Assembly: GCF_002803845.1 (NCBI RefSeq)
Contig: NZ_CP024985.1
Span: 1,240,001-1,304,000 of the forward strand
Direction of reading: 5' to 3'
DNA: 64,000 bases
Source of the DNA: Streptomyces lavendulae subsp. lavendulae
Lineage (GTDB): Bacteria; Actinomycetota; Actinomycetes; Streptomycetales; Streptomycetaceae
The position numbers were made by a program, and so were the translations under genes. Position 1 is the stretch's first letter, and every line of letters begins with the position of its first letter. Of the stretch, positions 18,980 through 28,571 are shown piece by piece. The notes below the pieces were generated by a model. The model was not told the origin of the DNA. It was given only the letters and a program-made list of their open reading frames with translations, and ran no database searches.

Positions 18980-20970
18980 TGACCGCCGGACGACTGACGG
19001 AGGAACTCTTCAGGGCAGCTGACATCCTGCGCGGCCGGATGGACGCGTCGGAGTACCGCGACGTCCTCTTCGGAATGCTGCTGCTCAAACGTGTTTCGGA
19101 CCAGCCCGGCATCCTCAACGTGCCCGATCGATCGCGCTGGCGGCACATTGTCGATTCCAAGTCCGAGGAGCCAGGACAGGTGCTCAACAAGGCGCTGTCG
19201 GCGCTGGAGCAGAACAACCCGGACGGACTCGACGGAGTCTTGGGAGCCCTCGACTTCGACAGGGGGCTGGGGCGCGCCCAGCTGAAAGCGCTGATCGATC
19301 ACTTCGACCGCATCCCTCTGGGTGACGATGATCTGGAGTTCGGCGATGTGGTCGGCCGGGCCTACGACCACACGCTGGGTCGGTTCGCCGACGTGGCGGG
19401 CAGGAAGGGGGGAGAGTTTTACACGCCTCGTTCCGTGGTCCAGCTGATGGTGGAGCTGGTGCGTCCGGAACCGGGACAGTCGGTCTACGATCCCTTCACC
19501 GGCTCCGGCGGCATGCTCGTCCAGGCCAAGGAGTACGTCGACGAGTACGGCCGGGACGGCGCCGGCCTCGGCCTGTTCGGGCAGGAACTGAACGTTGAGA
19601 CGTGCTCGATCGCCCGGCTGAACCTATTGCTACACAACGTGACGGACGGCTCGGTGCTCTGTGGTGACACCCTGGCCGATCCGCTCCACCTGCAAGGTGA
19701 CGGCCGGCTCAGACGCTTCGACCGGGTGCTGACCAACCCTCCGTTCTCGATGAACTATACGGAGAAGGAGATGAAGCACCCGGAGCGGATGCGATACGGC
19801 TGGACTCCCGCACAGGCGAAGAAGGCTGATCTGATGAACGTCCAGCACGTGCTCGCCGTGCTGCGTCCGGACGGGATCGGAGCCGTCGTGACCCCGCACG
19901 GTGTGCTGTTCCGGGGAGGCTCGGAAGCCGAGATTCGCCGGGGCATCCTCGAAGATGACCGGCTCGTAGCAGTGATTGGTATCGGGCCGAACGTATTCCA
20001 CGGCACAGCCATCCCGGCCTGCATCCTCGTGCTGCGTGGCAATGACGGAGCGCCGGTGGGAGAACGCGGCACCGTGCTGTTCGTCAATGCCGAGCGCGAA
20101 GTGGTCACCGGCCGGACGCTGAACCGCCTGGAGCCGGAGAACATCGAGAAGATCGTGAGTGCCTTCCGGGAGAGGGCTGACATCGACGGCTTCTCCCGGG
20201 TGGTCACGCTGGAAGAGATCGCGGAGAACGATTTCAGCCTCAACATCCCGCGCTACGTCGACGCCGGTCCGCCGGAAGGGCCGTTGCTGGACGTCCGCGC
20301 GGCGCTGTTCGGCGGTGTCCCCAGACACGAGGTGGAGGCGGAGGAGCCGAGGTTCCATTCCTTCGGCATCGACCTCGCGGACCTCTTCCAGCCAAGGAAC
20401 TTGGACTACTTCAGCTTCCCGGCCGAAGGCTGCGAAGCCACGGCCGCCCGCATCCCGGACCTCGCGGCCACCCAGGAGCGCAGGTTCGTCGACCAGTGCT
20501 GCCGGTGGTGGGAGGGTGCGGGAGCGCAGATCGCCGAACTCGCGGACACGAAACAGCTGTTCATGTCACGCTCCCACCTCATGGCTTCCTTCCGTGAGGA
20601 ACTCCTGCCATTGGAGCTCCTGGACCGGTACCAGTTGACTGGAGTCTTCGCGGCATGGTGGTCGGACCGGCAGGACGACTTCAGGAGCCTGGAACACCGC
20701 GGCTTCCCCGGAGTGATCGACCGATGGGCGGCGACAGACGGCGAGCTCTCCCCGCATAGCGGCCCGGCGCGCGAACGAGTACTCAAAGTCCTCGGTGACG
20801 ATCTCTGCTCACGCGTCACGGGACGCGTCGCTGCGCAGCGGCAGGGGCTGGTCGCGCTCTACCGTTCGTGGGGCGACCGGTACGAGACCTCGTTCGCAGA
20901 CCTGGAGCAGCAGAGTCAGGCAGCGACAGAACGGCTCCGATCCCGCCTCCGGGGGCTCGGCTACCGCTGA
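18970..20970 (+). CDS. hsdM: Type I-like N6-adenine DNA methyltransferase HsdM
   Basis: The 666-aa protein has the HsdM N-terminal helical domain (RLTEELFRAADILRGRMDAS, then YRDVLFGMLLLKRVSD), SAM-binding motif I VYDPFTGSGGMLVQAKEY near residue 173, and catalytic motif IV VLTNPPFSMNY near residue 254. The pre-motif GGEFYTPRSVVQLMVELV is typical of type I M subunits. A ~150-residue helical C-terminal extension follows. It would methylate adenine at the site chosen by HsdS. The start lies within the hsdS end. The next gene, 285 bases downstream, encodes a helicase rather than HsdR, which is unusual. Confidence 0.92.
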   Translation: MALMTAGRLTEELFRAADILRGRMDASEYRDVLFGMLLLKRVSDQPGILNVPDRSRWRHIVDSKSEEPGQVLNKALSALEQNNPDGLDGVLGALDFDRGLGRAQLKALIDHFDRIPLGDDDLEFGDVVGRAYDHTLGRFADVAGRKGGEFYTPRSVVQLMVELVRPEPGQSVYDPFTGSGGMLVQAKEYVDEYGRDGAGLGLFGQELNVETCSIARLNLLLHNVTDGSVLCGDTLADPLHLQGDGRLRRFDRVLTNPPFSMNYTEKEMKHPERMRYGWTPAQAKKADLMNVQHVLAVLRPDGIGAVVTPHGVLFRGGSEAEIRRGILEDDRLVAVIGIGPNVFHGTAIPACILVLRGNDGAPVGERGTVLFVNAEREVVTGRTLNRLEPENIEKIVSAFRERADIDGFSRVVTLEEIAENDFSLNIPRYVDAGPPEGPLLDVRAALFGGVPRHEVEAEEPRFHSFGIDLADLFQPRNLDYFSFPAEGCEATAARIPDLAATQERRFVDQCCRWWEGAGAQIAELADTKQLFMSRSHLMASFREELLPLELLDRYQLTGVFAAWWSDRQDDFRSLEHRGFPGVIDRWAATDGELSPHSGPARERVLKVLGDDLCSRVTGRVAAQRQGLVALYRSWGDRYETSFADLEQQSQAATERLRSRLRGLGYR

Positions 20971-21255
20971 CTGCCCATGCAGGTGCCGGGCCCATCGAGG
21001 TCGCCGGAGCGGACCGTGCCCGCATCGGCCGTGACTGCTCCCGACAGTCGGGGGCTCACAGGAGTTCCACCACGCCCCTGGGGCCTTCCCGCCCCGGGCC
21101 CAAGTCGGCCGAACCAGCCCTCTGTCACTAGGCGTTCCGGCGCCGCAGGCCCAGGCTGACCGGGACTCGGCCCACTGACGGTCCGGTAGATTCAGCGATA
21201 CGGCTGATCTTCAAGGGAGCGGCAGCATGCCGCGCGTGCGACACGGGGGCAGTGG

Positions 21256-24200
21256 GTGCGGAGCGGACACGCGCAGGACCGTCGACAGAAGGCCCTGCTG
21301 GAGTGCTGGCGCGCGATCGAGCTGTTCAGCCCGCCGACCATCCCGGCGCTGCCCCGCCGACGCCCCGCCGCACGCTCCGGGCCGAGGGACGAGTACGTAA
21401 CCGACCTGACGCCGGAGCCGGGCTGGCCACCGCTCCTGCCGTGGGCTTCAGACCATCCGGAGACGGGGGCACGGCGGGCACCGTACGGTCGCATGTGGCG
21501 GCACGAGGTCTACTGCGGGGTCTTCGACCTGGAACTGCTCCGCCAGGCAATGATCGCCGTACTGCCCGCGGGGACCGATCCCGACCCCGGCGTGCCGCAG
21601 ACTGAGCTGGTGCTGTCGGGCCAGAGTGCGATGTTCGCGCTGGTCCTAGACGACGAGGGCCGACCGCTCGAAGACACGTCCGTGATTTCCGCGTGCGCCT
21701 GGGCTACCGGCCGCCTCTTCGATCCGGGGCCGTCCACACCGGGGTGGCTGGACGGATTCGAGGAACTCGACGAAGCATTCGGCGGGGCGATCGACGAGCT
21801 CACGGCCACCACGATCCCTTACGGTCCCACCACACCGGCTGCCGAAACAGCGTACGCGCGGTGGCCCGGCTCCGAGGGTACTGCGGGAGCGCCGGGCACG
21901 GCCGGCGGCGGCTGGCAGCGGCTGCTCGCCGAGATCCTGGGCGGCGCCGCCGTCGGCGCGGTCGGGGCCCTGTTCGGCGAGGTCGCCGGCGCCGCCCTCC
22001 AGGGCGCGGCGGAACCCCTGGTGCGCCGCGCCGCGGACTGGGCCGCAGCCCGCCGCCCCGCCGAGGAGCAGGTGCGGTCCGGGCGGCCGGACGGCACCCG
22101 GGGCGTCCCCGAGGGGTCGTCGGCCGGCGGTCCTGACGTGCCGACCGAGGCGGATCACGGGGCTGGCGCCGGTGCCCGTCCACTCGGCTTCGCCGATCTC
22201 GTCGCCCTGACCGCGCAGATTGCCGACCTGTGCGGAGTACAGGACCACCTGCGCCCGCAGGTGGTCCGGGTACGCAGCAGGCTGGTCCAACGGCCGCGGG
22301 ACCCGCAGGCGAAGGCCGCCGCCGCCGCGCCGTTCTTGAACAGTCTGCTCCCCCCTGATCTGGCCCGGGTTTCCGCGGCCGTCGGGAAGGGGTTAGGCCC
22401 GGCGCTGGAGGCGTACCTGACCGAGCTCGACGCCGTCGCCGTGGGGGCGCGGACGGATGTGCGCCGGGAGCGCGGGGTCGTCCTGGAAGGGGTGGCTCCG
22501 GAGCTGGTTCCGGCCGGCCGCTGGCCCGCACCGGCGCGGTTCCCGCTCGCGCTGAGCCAGCAGTTCGCGGTCGACCGGATGCTCGCCGACCGAGCGGGAA
22601 CCACGGGTGGGATATTCTCCGTGAACGGCCCGCCGGGCACGGGCAAGACCACGATGCTGCGGGACCTGGTCGCCGCACTGGTCGTCGAGCGGGCAGCGGT
22701 GCTGGCCACGTTCGACCGGCCCGAGAAGGCGTTCACCGGTCCGGCCTGGCACGGCAGGGACCGCCAGGGCACCTACCCCCGCACCGTGTCGCGGCTCGAC
22801 CCTCGGCTGACCGGGTTCGAGATCGTGGTCACCTCCTCCAACAACGGCGCCGTGGAGAACATCACCGCCGAACTGCCCGGCATGGGCGCGCTCGGCGAGC
22901 ACTGGCACGGCGGCCCCGACCACTTCTCCGACCTCGCCTCCGCGCTCCTCGGCGGGCCGGCCTGGGGTCTGGTCGCAGCGGTGCTCGGCAACAAGACCAA
23001 CCGCAAGGAGTTCGCACAACGGTTCTGGTGGGGCCGGCTGCCCGAGAAGGAGACCCGGGCCCGCTCCGCTGCGGGACTGCCGCCGCTGCGCGGCATGCAG
23101 GACGTCCTGCGCGACTGGCTCCCGCCGAAGCCCCCGCCCGGAGGCCGGCCTCGCGTCACCCCGCCGGACCAGGCCGCGGCGGCGGGTACCGCCCAGCCCG
23201 TGCCGTCGTGGACCGAGGCCGTCGCTGCGTTCCGTACCGCCCAGGCCGAGGTAGAGCGGCTGCGCGCCGAACGCGCCCGGCTGGCCGGGGCCCTGGCGGC
23301 CGTCGAGTCCCCGTCGGCCGGGCAGCGGATCGCGGACCGGGAAGCCGCCGTGTCCCGGGCCGACCAGCAGGTCGCCGCCGCCACGGCGGTCCTGGACCGG
23401 GCCGCCGCCGCCTCGGCCACCGCCAGGACGGCCACAGTGGTGGCCGAGGCCGGATACGGGACGGCCTCCGAGCATGTACCGCGGGCCCGCCAGGAGCTGG
23501 CCACCGCCCGCGCGGACCTGTCGGCCGCCCGTGAACTAGCCACGCACCACCGTGAGTACGTGACCGCGCTCACCGCCCGCCACGACGCGCCCCCGGTCAT
23601 CGAGCGGGGCCTGCGCGGCGGACTGCGCCGCCTGCTGCAGAGCTCTGCCGACCGGCAGGCCGCCGAAAGGCAGCAGGAGCTCACCCAGGCCGAGATCGCG
23701 CACCTGCTCATCCAGCAGCGCGCTGCGCTCGAGGAATCCCTGGAACAAGTCGCCGCGGCCGTGCGCACCGAGTCCCTGGCCGCCGACCGGCACACCCGCT
23801 CCGGCAGCGCCGTCGACGATGCCGCCGCCAGCCTCACCGCCGCCCTCGACCACGAACGGGCCGCGAGCGCGCGGGAGGCCGTGGCAGCCGCCGCCCTCCG
23901 ACACGCCCGGCACATCGCAGACTCGTCCCGCCGCGACCTGCGGGTCGCCGTGGCCGAACTCGACAGCCGCCACCGCGAACTGCGGGAGGCGGCCCGGACG
24001 CTTCCGTTCCTGCCGCTCGGCTGGTCGCACCTCGCCGAAGCCGACCAGGAACTCGGCTCGCCCTGGTCCGACGAGGCCTGGTCCACCGCGCGCAGCGACC
24101 TGTTCCTGCGCGCCCTCGACCTGCACCGCGCCTTCGTCGCCGGCGCCGCAAAGAAGGTCCGCGGCAACCTCCAGGTCCTCATGGAGCTGATGGCCGGCAC

Positions 24201-25224
24201 CAACGGGCCCGTACCCGACGAGGAGTTCGAGCACGCGTGGCAGACCCTCTTCCTCCTGGTGCCCGTCGTCTCCACCACCTTCTCCTCCATCGGCAGCATG
24301 TTCGCCCGCCTCGGCCGGGAGTCGATCGGCTGGGTGCTCGTCGACGAGGCCGGGCAGGCCACCCCACAGGCCGCGGCCGGGGCGATGTGGCGGGCCCGTC
24401 GTGCCGTTCTGGTCGGCGATCCGCTCCAGCTCGAACCCGTCGTCACCATGCCCACGGCCCTCCAACGCCGGCTGCTGAACGCCTACGGCATCGACGAGCA
24501 CTGGCTGCCCTCGGCCACCTCCGCCCAGGCCGTCGCCGACCGGACCAACCGCTACGGCACCTACCTGCCGGCCCCGGACACCGACGACGAGCACGTCTGG
24601 GTGGGCTCGCCGCTGCGCGTGCACCGCCGCTGCGAAGAGCCGATGTTCACGGTCAGCAACGAGGTCGCGTACGGCGGCCTCATGGTCCACGGCACCAAAC
24701 ACGAAGCGTTCCCCGATGCGGAACGGGACGGCCTGCTCCCCAGCCGCTGGCTCAACACCGACGACCCGGCCCGCCCACCCGAGGACCCGTGGGGCGAACG
24801 CGACCGCCGGGCCTTCGAGTTCATCCTCGACCACTTGCACCGGCACGGCGTCGACATCGAGCGCGTGCGCGTCATCGCCCCCTTCCGGGCCCTCGTGGCC
24901 GAATGCCAGAAGATCTGCCGCGGCCGTGAAGGCTGGACGTCCGCACTGATCGAGGAGCGCTGCGCCACCGTCCACCGGGCCCAGGGCAAGGAAGCCGATG
25001 TCGTCGTCCTCGTGCTCGGCGGCGGCCGGCCCGGCGCCCGCGCGTGGGCGGCCGGCACCCCGCACCTGCTCAACGTCGCCGCGAGCCGCGCCAAGCGCCG
25101 CCTCTACGTCATCGGCGAGCGCGACCTGTGGGCCCCGCTCCCCCACTTCGACGTCCTCGCCCGCGAGCTCACCGATTTCCACCACCGCCGCGACCACGCC
25201 ACCTGGCCGCCGGACGGCGAGTAA
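21256..25224 (+). CDS. Large SF1 (Upf1/Dna2-like) helicase with central coiled coil
   Basis: The 1322-aa protein has an N-terminal region with EVAGAALQGAAEP-type helices (residues ~220-270) and ATPase motif I FSVNGPPGTGKTTMLRDL near residue 456. A long Ala/Arg/Glu-rich coiled coil interrupts the motor at about residues 650-930. Then come motif II WVLVDEAGQATPQAAAGAM, motif III AVLVGDPLQLEPVV, motif V VHRAQGKEADVVVLVLGG and motif VI LNVAASRAKRRLYVIGERD. This is the Upf1-like arrangement of superfamily 1B helicases, with the coiled coil inserted between motifs I and II. It follows hsdS-hsdM and precedes a CoiA-like nuclease, so it could be the motor of a defence module (inference). The GTG start has GGGGG upstream; an ATG at 21227 is out of frame. 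Confidence 0.85.
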   Translation: MRSGHAQDRRQKALLECWRAIELFSPPTIPALPRRRPAARSGPRDEYVTDLTPEPGWPPLLPWASDHPETGARRAPYGRMWRHEVYCGVFDLELLRQAMIAVLPAGTDPDPGVPQTELVLSGQSAMFALVLDDEGRPLEDTSVISACAWATGRLFDPGPSTPGWLDGFEELDEAFGGAIDELTATTIPYGPTTPAAETAYARWPGSEGTAGAPGTAGGGWQRLLAEILGGAAVGAVGALFGEVAGAALQGAAEPLVRRAADWAAARRPAEEQVRSGRPDGTRGVPEGSSAGGPDVPTEADHGAGAGARPLGFADLVALTAQIADLCGVQDHLRPQVVRVRSRLVQRPRDPQAKAAAAAPFLNSLLPPDLARVSAAVGKGLGPALEAYLTELDAVAVGARTDVRRERGVVLEGVAPELVPAGRWPAPARFPLALSQQFAVDRMLADRAGTTGGIFSVNGPPGTGKTTMLRDLVAALVVERAAVLATFDRPEKAFTGPAWHGRDRQGTYPRTVSRLDPRLTGFEIVVTSSNNGAVENITAELPGMGALGEHWHGGPDHFSDLASALLGGPAWGLVAAVLGNKTNRKEFAQRFWWGRLPEKETRARSAAGLPPLRGMQDVLRDWLPPKPPPGGRPRVTPPDQAAAAGTAQPVPSWTEAVAAFRTAQAEVERLRAERARLAGALAAVESPSAGQRIADREAAVSRADQQVAAATAVLDRAAAASATARTATVVAEAGYGTASEHVPRARQELATARADLSAARELATHHREYVTALTARHDAPPVIERGLRGGLRRLLQSSADRQAAERQQELTQAEIAHLLIQQRAALEESLEQVAAAVRTESLAADRHTRSGSAVDDAAASLTAALDHERAASAREAVAAAALRHARHIADSSRRDLRVAVAELDSRHRELREAARTLPFLPLGWSHLAEADQELGSPWSDEAWSTARSDLFLRALDLHRAFVAGAAKKVRGNLQVLMELMAGTNGPVPDEEFEHAWQTLFLLVPVVSTTFSSIGSMFARLGRESIGWVLVDEAGQATPQAAAGAMWRARRAVLVGDPLQLEPVVTMPTALQRRLLNAYGIDEHWLPSATSAQAVADRTNRYGTYLPAPDTDDEHVWVGSPLRVHRRCEEPMFTVSNEVAYGGLMVHGTKHEAFPDAERDGLLPSRWLNTDDPARPPEDPWGERDRRAFEFILDHLHRHGVDIERVRVIAPFRALVAECQKICRGREGWTSALIEERCATVHRAQGKEADVVVLVLGGGRPGARAWAAGTPHLLNVAASRAKRRLYVIGERDLWAPLPHFDVLARELTDFHHRRDHATWPPDGE

Positions 25225-25557
25225 CCGCCGACCAAACGGCAGAGCAGAGGACTACACGGACGCCACGATGCAACGCCGCAAGCCCGACTCAAGGCGCAAG
25301 CCAGAATCGACCCCTTGGCCCGTGCACGACAGATTCCACTCATCCGCAGAACGGAAGTTGGCCGACTCGCGCCTTAGCAGCCAGGTCGCGCGTGATTCCC
25401 AGATCCCCGGCGAGGGTGCGGGTGAACGCCTGCACCTGTTCCCGGAGCTGGGCCTACATACCTTCGGGGGTCGTAGATCAACGTGGTCTGGGCAGGGCCG
25501 TTGTCGGCGTGGGCTGCTATGCCTGGGTGGTCTGTTTGTGCGGGAGGAGAGGGGCTC
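25225..25557. other. Intergenic region between helicase and CoiA-like gene
   Basis: No convincing complete gene is present in these 333 bases. On the reverse strand, ~25364-25455 reads AFTRTLAGDLGITRDLAAK up to a stop, with an in-frame TAG a few codons upstream; this may be a remnant of a small regulatory gene. The last ~20 bases hold the GGGAGGAG ribosome binding site of the next gene. Confidence 0.3.
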
Positions 25558-26964
25558 GTGCCGTACACGGCTGTGCATGCCGTCTTGGGGCGGCTGTATG
25601 CAGGGCTGCCGGATCTGGGGCGCGGGATCGTCTGGGAGGACGTACACCGGGTACGGCCCCGAGCACCACTGTCCTGTCCGGACTGTGAGGGCGCAATGAG
25701 TGCGGTGCTGCGGGGCGGGACCCGGTTCTTCGCACATCACGGAAAGCGGCCAGACGACTGCCCGCTGGAGAACGAGAGCTTCGAGCATCACATGACGAAG
25801 CTGGTGCTGCTCGGGGCGATCCGCGATGCGGGCTGGCACGCCGAGCTGGAAGTGAGCCCGCCGGACAAGTCCTGGCGGGCCGACGTGATGGCCACCTCCC
25901 GGGACGGCAGCCAGCGGATGGCGTGGGAGGCGCAGTTGTCGCCGATCACCGTTCCCGACATCCAGGCACGCACAAACCGGTATGCCGAGGCGGGGATCCG
26001 AGTGTGCTGGGTGTCGCCGCACGAGAAGTCCCCGAAGTGGATCGACGAGGTGCCCGCAGTGCGGGCCCAGCCTTCGGAGGCCGGCGGGGCGTGGGCGGTG
26101 GATGATGGTGTCGCCGCGTTCGACTGGAGTTTCGGTGCGTGGGGTGTGCGGACGACGCCGCTGCTGGTGTTCGTCCGGTGGGCGCTGGAAGGTCAGGTCG
26201 AGCCGGTGGTAAGTCTGCGCCGGTATCACCGGGTGAAGCGGCGGGTGGGTGGGCGGCTGTGGGTGCTGCGACGTGGGATGTGGTGGACGTCGGCGAAGTC
26301 GGCCCGCTTACAGGCCGAGCACGACGTGATGCGCCGGCGCCAGGAGGAGAGGAAGCGGGTCGCGGAAGAGGCGCGGCTGGCAGCGGAAGCGGAGGCCGAG
26401 CAGGTCCGCTTGGAGGAAGCCGCGCGGGAGGAGGCGCGCCGCCTGGAGAAGCTGGAGGAGAGTAACCGCAGGGCGCGGGAGTTGTCGGATGCACGGCACG
26501 CCCGGTGGCTGGAAGAACGGGCGGAGCAGGTGGCTCGGCGAAACCGGAAGCTGGCCGAGGCAGAGGAGCGGCGGCTGCGCGAGGAAGCCGAGGAAGCGGA
26601 GCGCGTCTTGCGCGCGGAGGAGGCCAGCAGGGCGTGGTGGTCGTTGCTCTCCGGCGCTCAGGTGCGGGAGTTGTTCGAGGCGGTCGCTGCCTGGGCCCGG
26701 CAGGAGCACAAGGTGCAGCTACGGATCCCGGATGGGCTCTACCCAGAACCGCGCTACGGCCACGGCGCTCCCCTGTTCAGGGTGGATGGGTACCTGTACG
26801 GGGTGGCCCGGCCCTGCCCCGGCCTGCTCGTGCCGTCAAACGGGGTCGGCCAGCTGACGGTGTTCGTCCGGAACAAGACCGAGGCCAAGATGCTGGCTGG
26901 CGTGAAGTGCAAGGAGCTCGTGGTCTTCGATTTGCCGGAGCACGAGCAGCTCTTCTTCGGATAG
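25558..26964 (+). CDS. CoiA-like nuclease with zinc ribbon and coiled-coil insert
   Basis: The 468-aa protein begins with a CoiA-type zinc-binding part (LSCPDCEGAMSAVLRGGTRF, then FAHHGKRPDDCPLENESFEH). A PD-(D/E)XK-like core follows: HHMTKLVLLGAIRDAGWHAE, WRADVMATSRDG and RMAWEAQLSPIT, with Asp and E-x-Q as likely catalytic residues. Then comes a highly charged coiled coil (residues ~255-360) and a globular C-terminus. CoiA-family proteins act in DNA recombination/competence and are inferred nucleases. GTG at 25558 is chosen because GGGAGGAG lies just upstream. Codon 251 is TTA (26308-26310), so translation may depend on the bldA tRNA. It follows the SF1 helicase in the same direction. Confidence 0.85.
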   Translation: MPYTAVHAVLGRLYAGLPDLGRGIVWEDVHRVRPRAPLSCPDCEGAMSAVLRGGTRFFAHHGKRPDDCPLENESFEHHMTKLVLLGAIRDAGWHAELEVSPPDKSWRADVMATSRDGSQRMAWEAQLSPITVPDIQARTNRYAEAGIRVCWVSPHEKSPKWIDEVPAVRAQPSEAGGAWAVDDGVAAFDWSFGAWGVRTTPLLVFVRWALEGQVEPVVSLRRYHRVKRRVGGRLWVLRRGMWWTSAKSARLQAEHDVMRRRQEERKRVAEEARLAAEAEAEQVRLEEAAREEARRLEKLEESNRRARELSDARHARWLEERAEQVARRNRKLAEAEERRLREEAEEAERVLRAEEASRAWWSLLSGAQVRELFEAVAAWARQEHKVQLRIPDGLYPEPRYGHGAPLFRVDGYLYGVARPCPGLLVPSNGVGQLTVFVRNKTEAKMLAGVKCKELVVFDLPEHEQLFFG

Positions 26965-27380
26965 TCCGACCGCCCCGCGGCCGACAAGGCGCCAACGGCG
27001 CGCCAAGCGCGGCCTGGACTGTGAGCATTGCCAACTGCACAGGTCACCCCGTTACAGGTAAGCACCAATCGAGCCGTCTGCCCTGCCTGCTCTCCACCGG
27101 AGCGGTGCGGGCTGAACAACAGTAAGTCCGTCCAGATCATCTATCGCCTCAACGGCTTCATCGACGGGCAGTCACTTACGGCGTACTCACCATCTCCTGT
27201 TCGCCGCGTGCGCGCCTTGGGTGCCGTGTTTAAGCTTGGAACCGGTGCTGTGCCTGGTGATCATTTGGGCACAGACTCGACGAAACAGAGCAGGCCGGTG
27301 ACAGCCGCGCACCGGTATGCCGCAGTGCGCGGTATGTGAGCTCCCTTCCGCGCCAAGACTGACGAGGTCATCCTGGTGAC
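26965..27380. other. Intergenic region, no supported gene
   Basis: 416 bases of somewhat lower GC. A forward reading frame at 27028-27339 has no convincing ribosome binding site and no recognisable protein pattern. It probably contains the promoter of the small gene at 27381. Confidence 0.3.
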
Positions 27381-27620
27381 ATGGCGACCCTCCCGAAGGC
27401 TCCCTGCCCCTCTTGCGCCGTCCCGCACGCCCTGCTACCTACGAAACGAATCGGGTACGGGTCAGTCAAGGACCACAAGATCGAGCCCCGGGCACTGGTG
27501 CTGTGTCCGGGCAGCATGGTCCACGTCGCTTACGCCGAGGCGCGGGCGTGGCAGCTCGAGTTCGAGCGCGCCCAGCAAGACGCAGCAGCGTCGACCGCGG
27601 TGGAAGAAGGACTCTTCTAG
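27381..27620 (+). CDS. Small CxxC-containing ICE protein (79 aa)
   Basis: The 79-residue product starts MATLPKAPCPSCAVPHALLP and continues with KDHKIEPRALVLCPGSMVHV. The CPSC pair, a lone Cys in LCPG and the small size suggest a zinc-binding or simply small cytoplasmic protein; I recognise no characterised family. GAGG lies ~13 bases before the ATG. It precedes a Nudix gene by 63 bases in the same direction and may be co-transcribed with it. Confidence 0.5.
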   Translation: MATLPKAPCPSCAVPHALLPTKRIGYGSVKDHKIEPRALVLCPGSMVHVAYAEARAWQLEFERAQQDAAASTAVEEGLF

Positions 27621-27683
27621 GGATGACGATTGGGCAGCCGCCCCTATTCAACTCATCACGGAAACAACGAGGAGCACGCGAGG

Positions 27684-28178
27684 ATGACCCACCCACAGCG
27701 TCCCGTCGGTCATCGCCCACCTCCCCACCCCGACGATGGGAGTGTCGTGAGTAGCGGACAGGCGTCGCTGAATGGCAGCGCCGCCCCTGCGCCTTGGGTG
27801 GCAGGTGCGGTTGTGGCTCACGAGGGCCGCGTCTTGCTCGTCCGGCGACGGGTCGCCGAGGGCCAACTCTCATGGCAGTTCCCGGCGGGCAAGGTCGAGC
27901 CGGGCGAGTCCTTCGAGGAAGCCGCCGTACGCGAGACGAAGGAGGAGGCCGGAGTGGACGTGCTCGCCGTGGCCCCGCTCGGAAAGCGGGTACATCCGAT
28001 CACCGGACGACGGGTCTCGTACACGGCCTGCGAGCTGGCCGGCGGGACCGCGTATGTCGCGGACGTCGACGAGATCGCCGAGGTCGCGTGGGTGGCCCTG
28101 TCAGAGATCCCGCGGTACATCCCCTACGGACTCTTCGAGCCCGTCCAGCGGCACCTGGACGTCGTCCTTCAACCTTGA
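27684..28178 (+). CDS. Nudix hydrolase
   Basis: The 164-aa protein has a textbook Nudix box, GKVEPGESFEEAAVRETKEE followed by AG, preceded by WVAGAVVAHEGRVLLVRRRV and SWQFPAG. It would hydrolyse a nucleoside diphosphate linked to another moiety, with Mg2+; the substrate is not predictable. It is clearly paralogous to the Nudix protein at 60285-60734: both contain VLLVRRRVAEG-LSWQFPAGKVEPGE, AEVAWV and EPVQR-LD. ACGAGGAGCACGCGAGG precedes the ATG. The 3' end lies 8 bases from the convergent excisionase-like gene. Confidence 0.92.
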   Translation: MTHPQRPVGHRPPPHPDDGSVVSSGQASLNGSAAPAPWVAGAVVAHEGRVLLVRRRVAEGQLSWQFPAGKVEPGESFEEAAVRETKEEAGVDVLAVAPLGKRVHPITGRRVSYTACELAGGTAYVADVDEIAEVAWVALSEIPRYIPYGLFEPVQRHLDVVLQP

Positions 28179-28186
28179 CGTAGCTA

Positions 28187-28375
28187 TCAGGACGAGAGCC
28201 TCTGCTGCTTGACCCAAGCCTGCACGTCCGACACCTTGAACTGGATCTTCGCGTTGCGGCCAGCGCCAAACTTGTAGGGGGTGAGCCCCAGGCGTGGCGC
28301 TTCCCTGTAGACCCACTGAACCGACATGTTCAGGTAGGTCGCCGTCGACTTGACGTCCATGAATTGCGGCGTCAC
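28187..28375 (-). CDS. Excisionase-like helix-turn-helix protein (62 aa)
   Basis: The short product reads FMDVKSTATYLNMSVQWVYR, then PRLGLTPYKFGAGRNAKIQF and KVSDVQAWVKQQ. This is the MerR-like winged helix of excisionases, where an AT-hook-free HTH is followed by a beta-wing ending in Phe-x-x-x-D-V-x-x-W. I chose the GTG at 28375 because CCGGAG lies at good spacing and the length (62 aa) suits Xis proteins; longer in-frame starts reach 28573 without a ribosome binding site. It could direct excision by the integrase at 15.9 kb, although 11 kb of cargo separates them. A small DNA-binding regulator is the alternative. Confidence 0.65.
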   Translation of the reverse strand: MTPQFMDVKSTATYLNMSVQWVYREAPRLGLTPYKFGAGRNAKIQFKVSDVQAWVKQQRLSS

Positions 28376-28571
28376 GTGGCACTCCGGGGCTTGCGTGAGG
28401 GACCAGGGCCCAGCGCCCTGATGTCCAGCAGCCTCGCAGCGGTCCTCGGGCTTGGTGAGGCCGCGCATCTCCGGTACATGGTCCTGAGCCAGTAGATGCG
28501 CCCTGCCCCGAGCCCGAGGGAATACCTGGCGGACCTCGCCGATTGTCGCTTCGGATGATCCGAGGACTTGC

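Noticed and set aside
18347..26964. BREX/Pgl or DISARM system
   Set aside because: No PglZ, BrxC/PglY, kinase PglW or DrmA/B-like proteins are seen next to the methylase.
27028..27339. 103-codon forward ORF
   Set aside because: No ribosome binding site, odd composition and no recognisable features; kept as intergenic.
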